Below, in pieces: positions 5,831 through 5,990 of a stretch of 5,990 bases of DNA (positions within the stretch are counted from its first letter, which is position 1; every line of letters begins with the position of its first letter). Origin of the DNA: an uncultured Propionibacteriaceae bacterium. GTDB taxonomy: Bacteria; Actinomycetota; Actinomycetes; Propionibacteriales; Propionibacteriaceae. Location of the stretch: positions 1 to 5,990 of the forward strand of contig CAKZHP010000072.1 in NCBI GenBank assembly GCA_936924635.1. Reading direction: 5' to 3'. Position numbers and translations under genes: made by a program. Under the pieces are notes generated by a model. That model was not told the DNA's origin. It worked only from the letters and a program-made list of their open reading frames with translations, and ran no database searches.

Positions 5831-5955
5831 GGGTGGTCAGCTAGGACGGTAGCGGCTGCTCACGCGAATCCCGGTACGCGTACTCAGGTTGCCTCCCCGA
5901 GCCAGATTTAGCGTGGACGAACCGGCCCGGTCGGGCGCTTTTCCATTCCGTTCCT
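5831..5955. promoter_or_regulatory. divergent intergenic region upstream of the DUF1905 gene
   Basis: This stretch should hold the promoter of the DUF1905-DUF2252 pair on the minus strand and, if the gene at 5966 is real, a promoter for it on the plus strand. I could not identify a convincing -35/-10 pair. It contains a perfect palindrome, GTACGCGTAC (5874-5883), and a small GC hairpin, GCCCG/CGGGC (5925-5929 and 5932-5936), followed shortly by TTTT (5939-5942) on the plus strand. Confidence 0.4.
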
Positions 5956-5965
5956 GGAGTCCATC

Positions 5966-5990
5966 ATGGCCATCCCGCCCCGCTCGCCTT
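5966..5990 (+). CDS. possible start of a + strand gene cut by the window edge
   Basis: An ATG at 5966 is preceded by GGAG (5956-5959) at six bases, a good ribosome binding site, and the frame is open for the eight complete codons visible (MAIPPRSP). It would be divergent from the DUF1905 gene. Too little is present to name a family, and the call rests only on the ribosome binding site and layout. Confidence 0.4.

Overview
The window is GC-rich DNA whose closest recognisable protein families (a DCD-DUT-type Dcd, DUF2252, DUF1905/OmdA, an IS256-family transposase with actinobacterial-style sequence) point to an actinomycete chromosome. Genus cannot be assigned from the sequence alone.

Left part (1-1354): an IS256-family transposase runs in from the left edge on the + strand. 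It carries a one-base deletion near 290 and stops matching the family abruptly at about 800. At exactly that point a dcd gene (dCTP deaminase) begins without its start codon and first ~10 codons. The two ends meet in different frames, so this is a deletion scar joining a dead insertion sequence to a decapitated nucleotide-metabolism gene.

Middle part (1388-3652): a divergent pair. On the minus strand lies a 270-residue regulator made of a LysR-type ligand-binding domain with a LuxR/GerE-type helix-turn-helix at its C-terminus and no LysR helix-turn-helix at its N-terminus. On the plus strand lies a 439-residue M6 (immune inhibitor A-like) metalloprotease with HExxH and an EF-hand-like loop, but no signal peptide. 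They share a 132-bp intergenic region holding a putative promoter and an 11-bp inverted repeat. The simplest reading is a ligand-sensing regulator controlling its neighbouring protease. This pair is the most unusual content of the window.

Right part (3653-5990): a 240-bp gap with no gene, then a minus-strand pair, likely one operon read from right to left: a DUF1905/YdeI-OmdA-type small protein followed after 30 bp by a DUF2252 protein with aminoglycoside-phosphotransferase-like motifs. A candidate terminator sits at the end of the DUF2252 gene. At the right edge a possible new + strand gene starts at 5966 behind a good ribosome binding site and runs out of the window; the region between it and the DUF1905 gene holds a perfect 10-bp palindrome.

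No tRNA, rRNA, CRISPR array or intact mobile element was seen.
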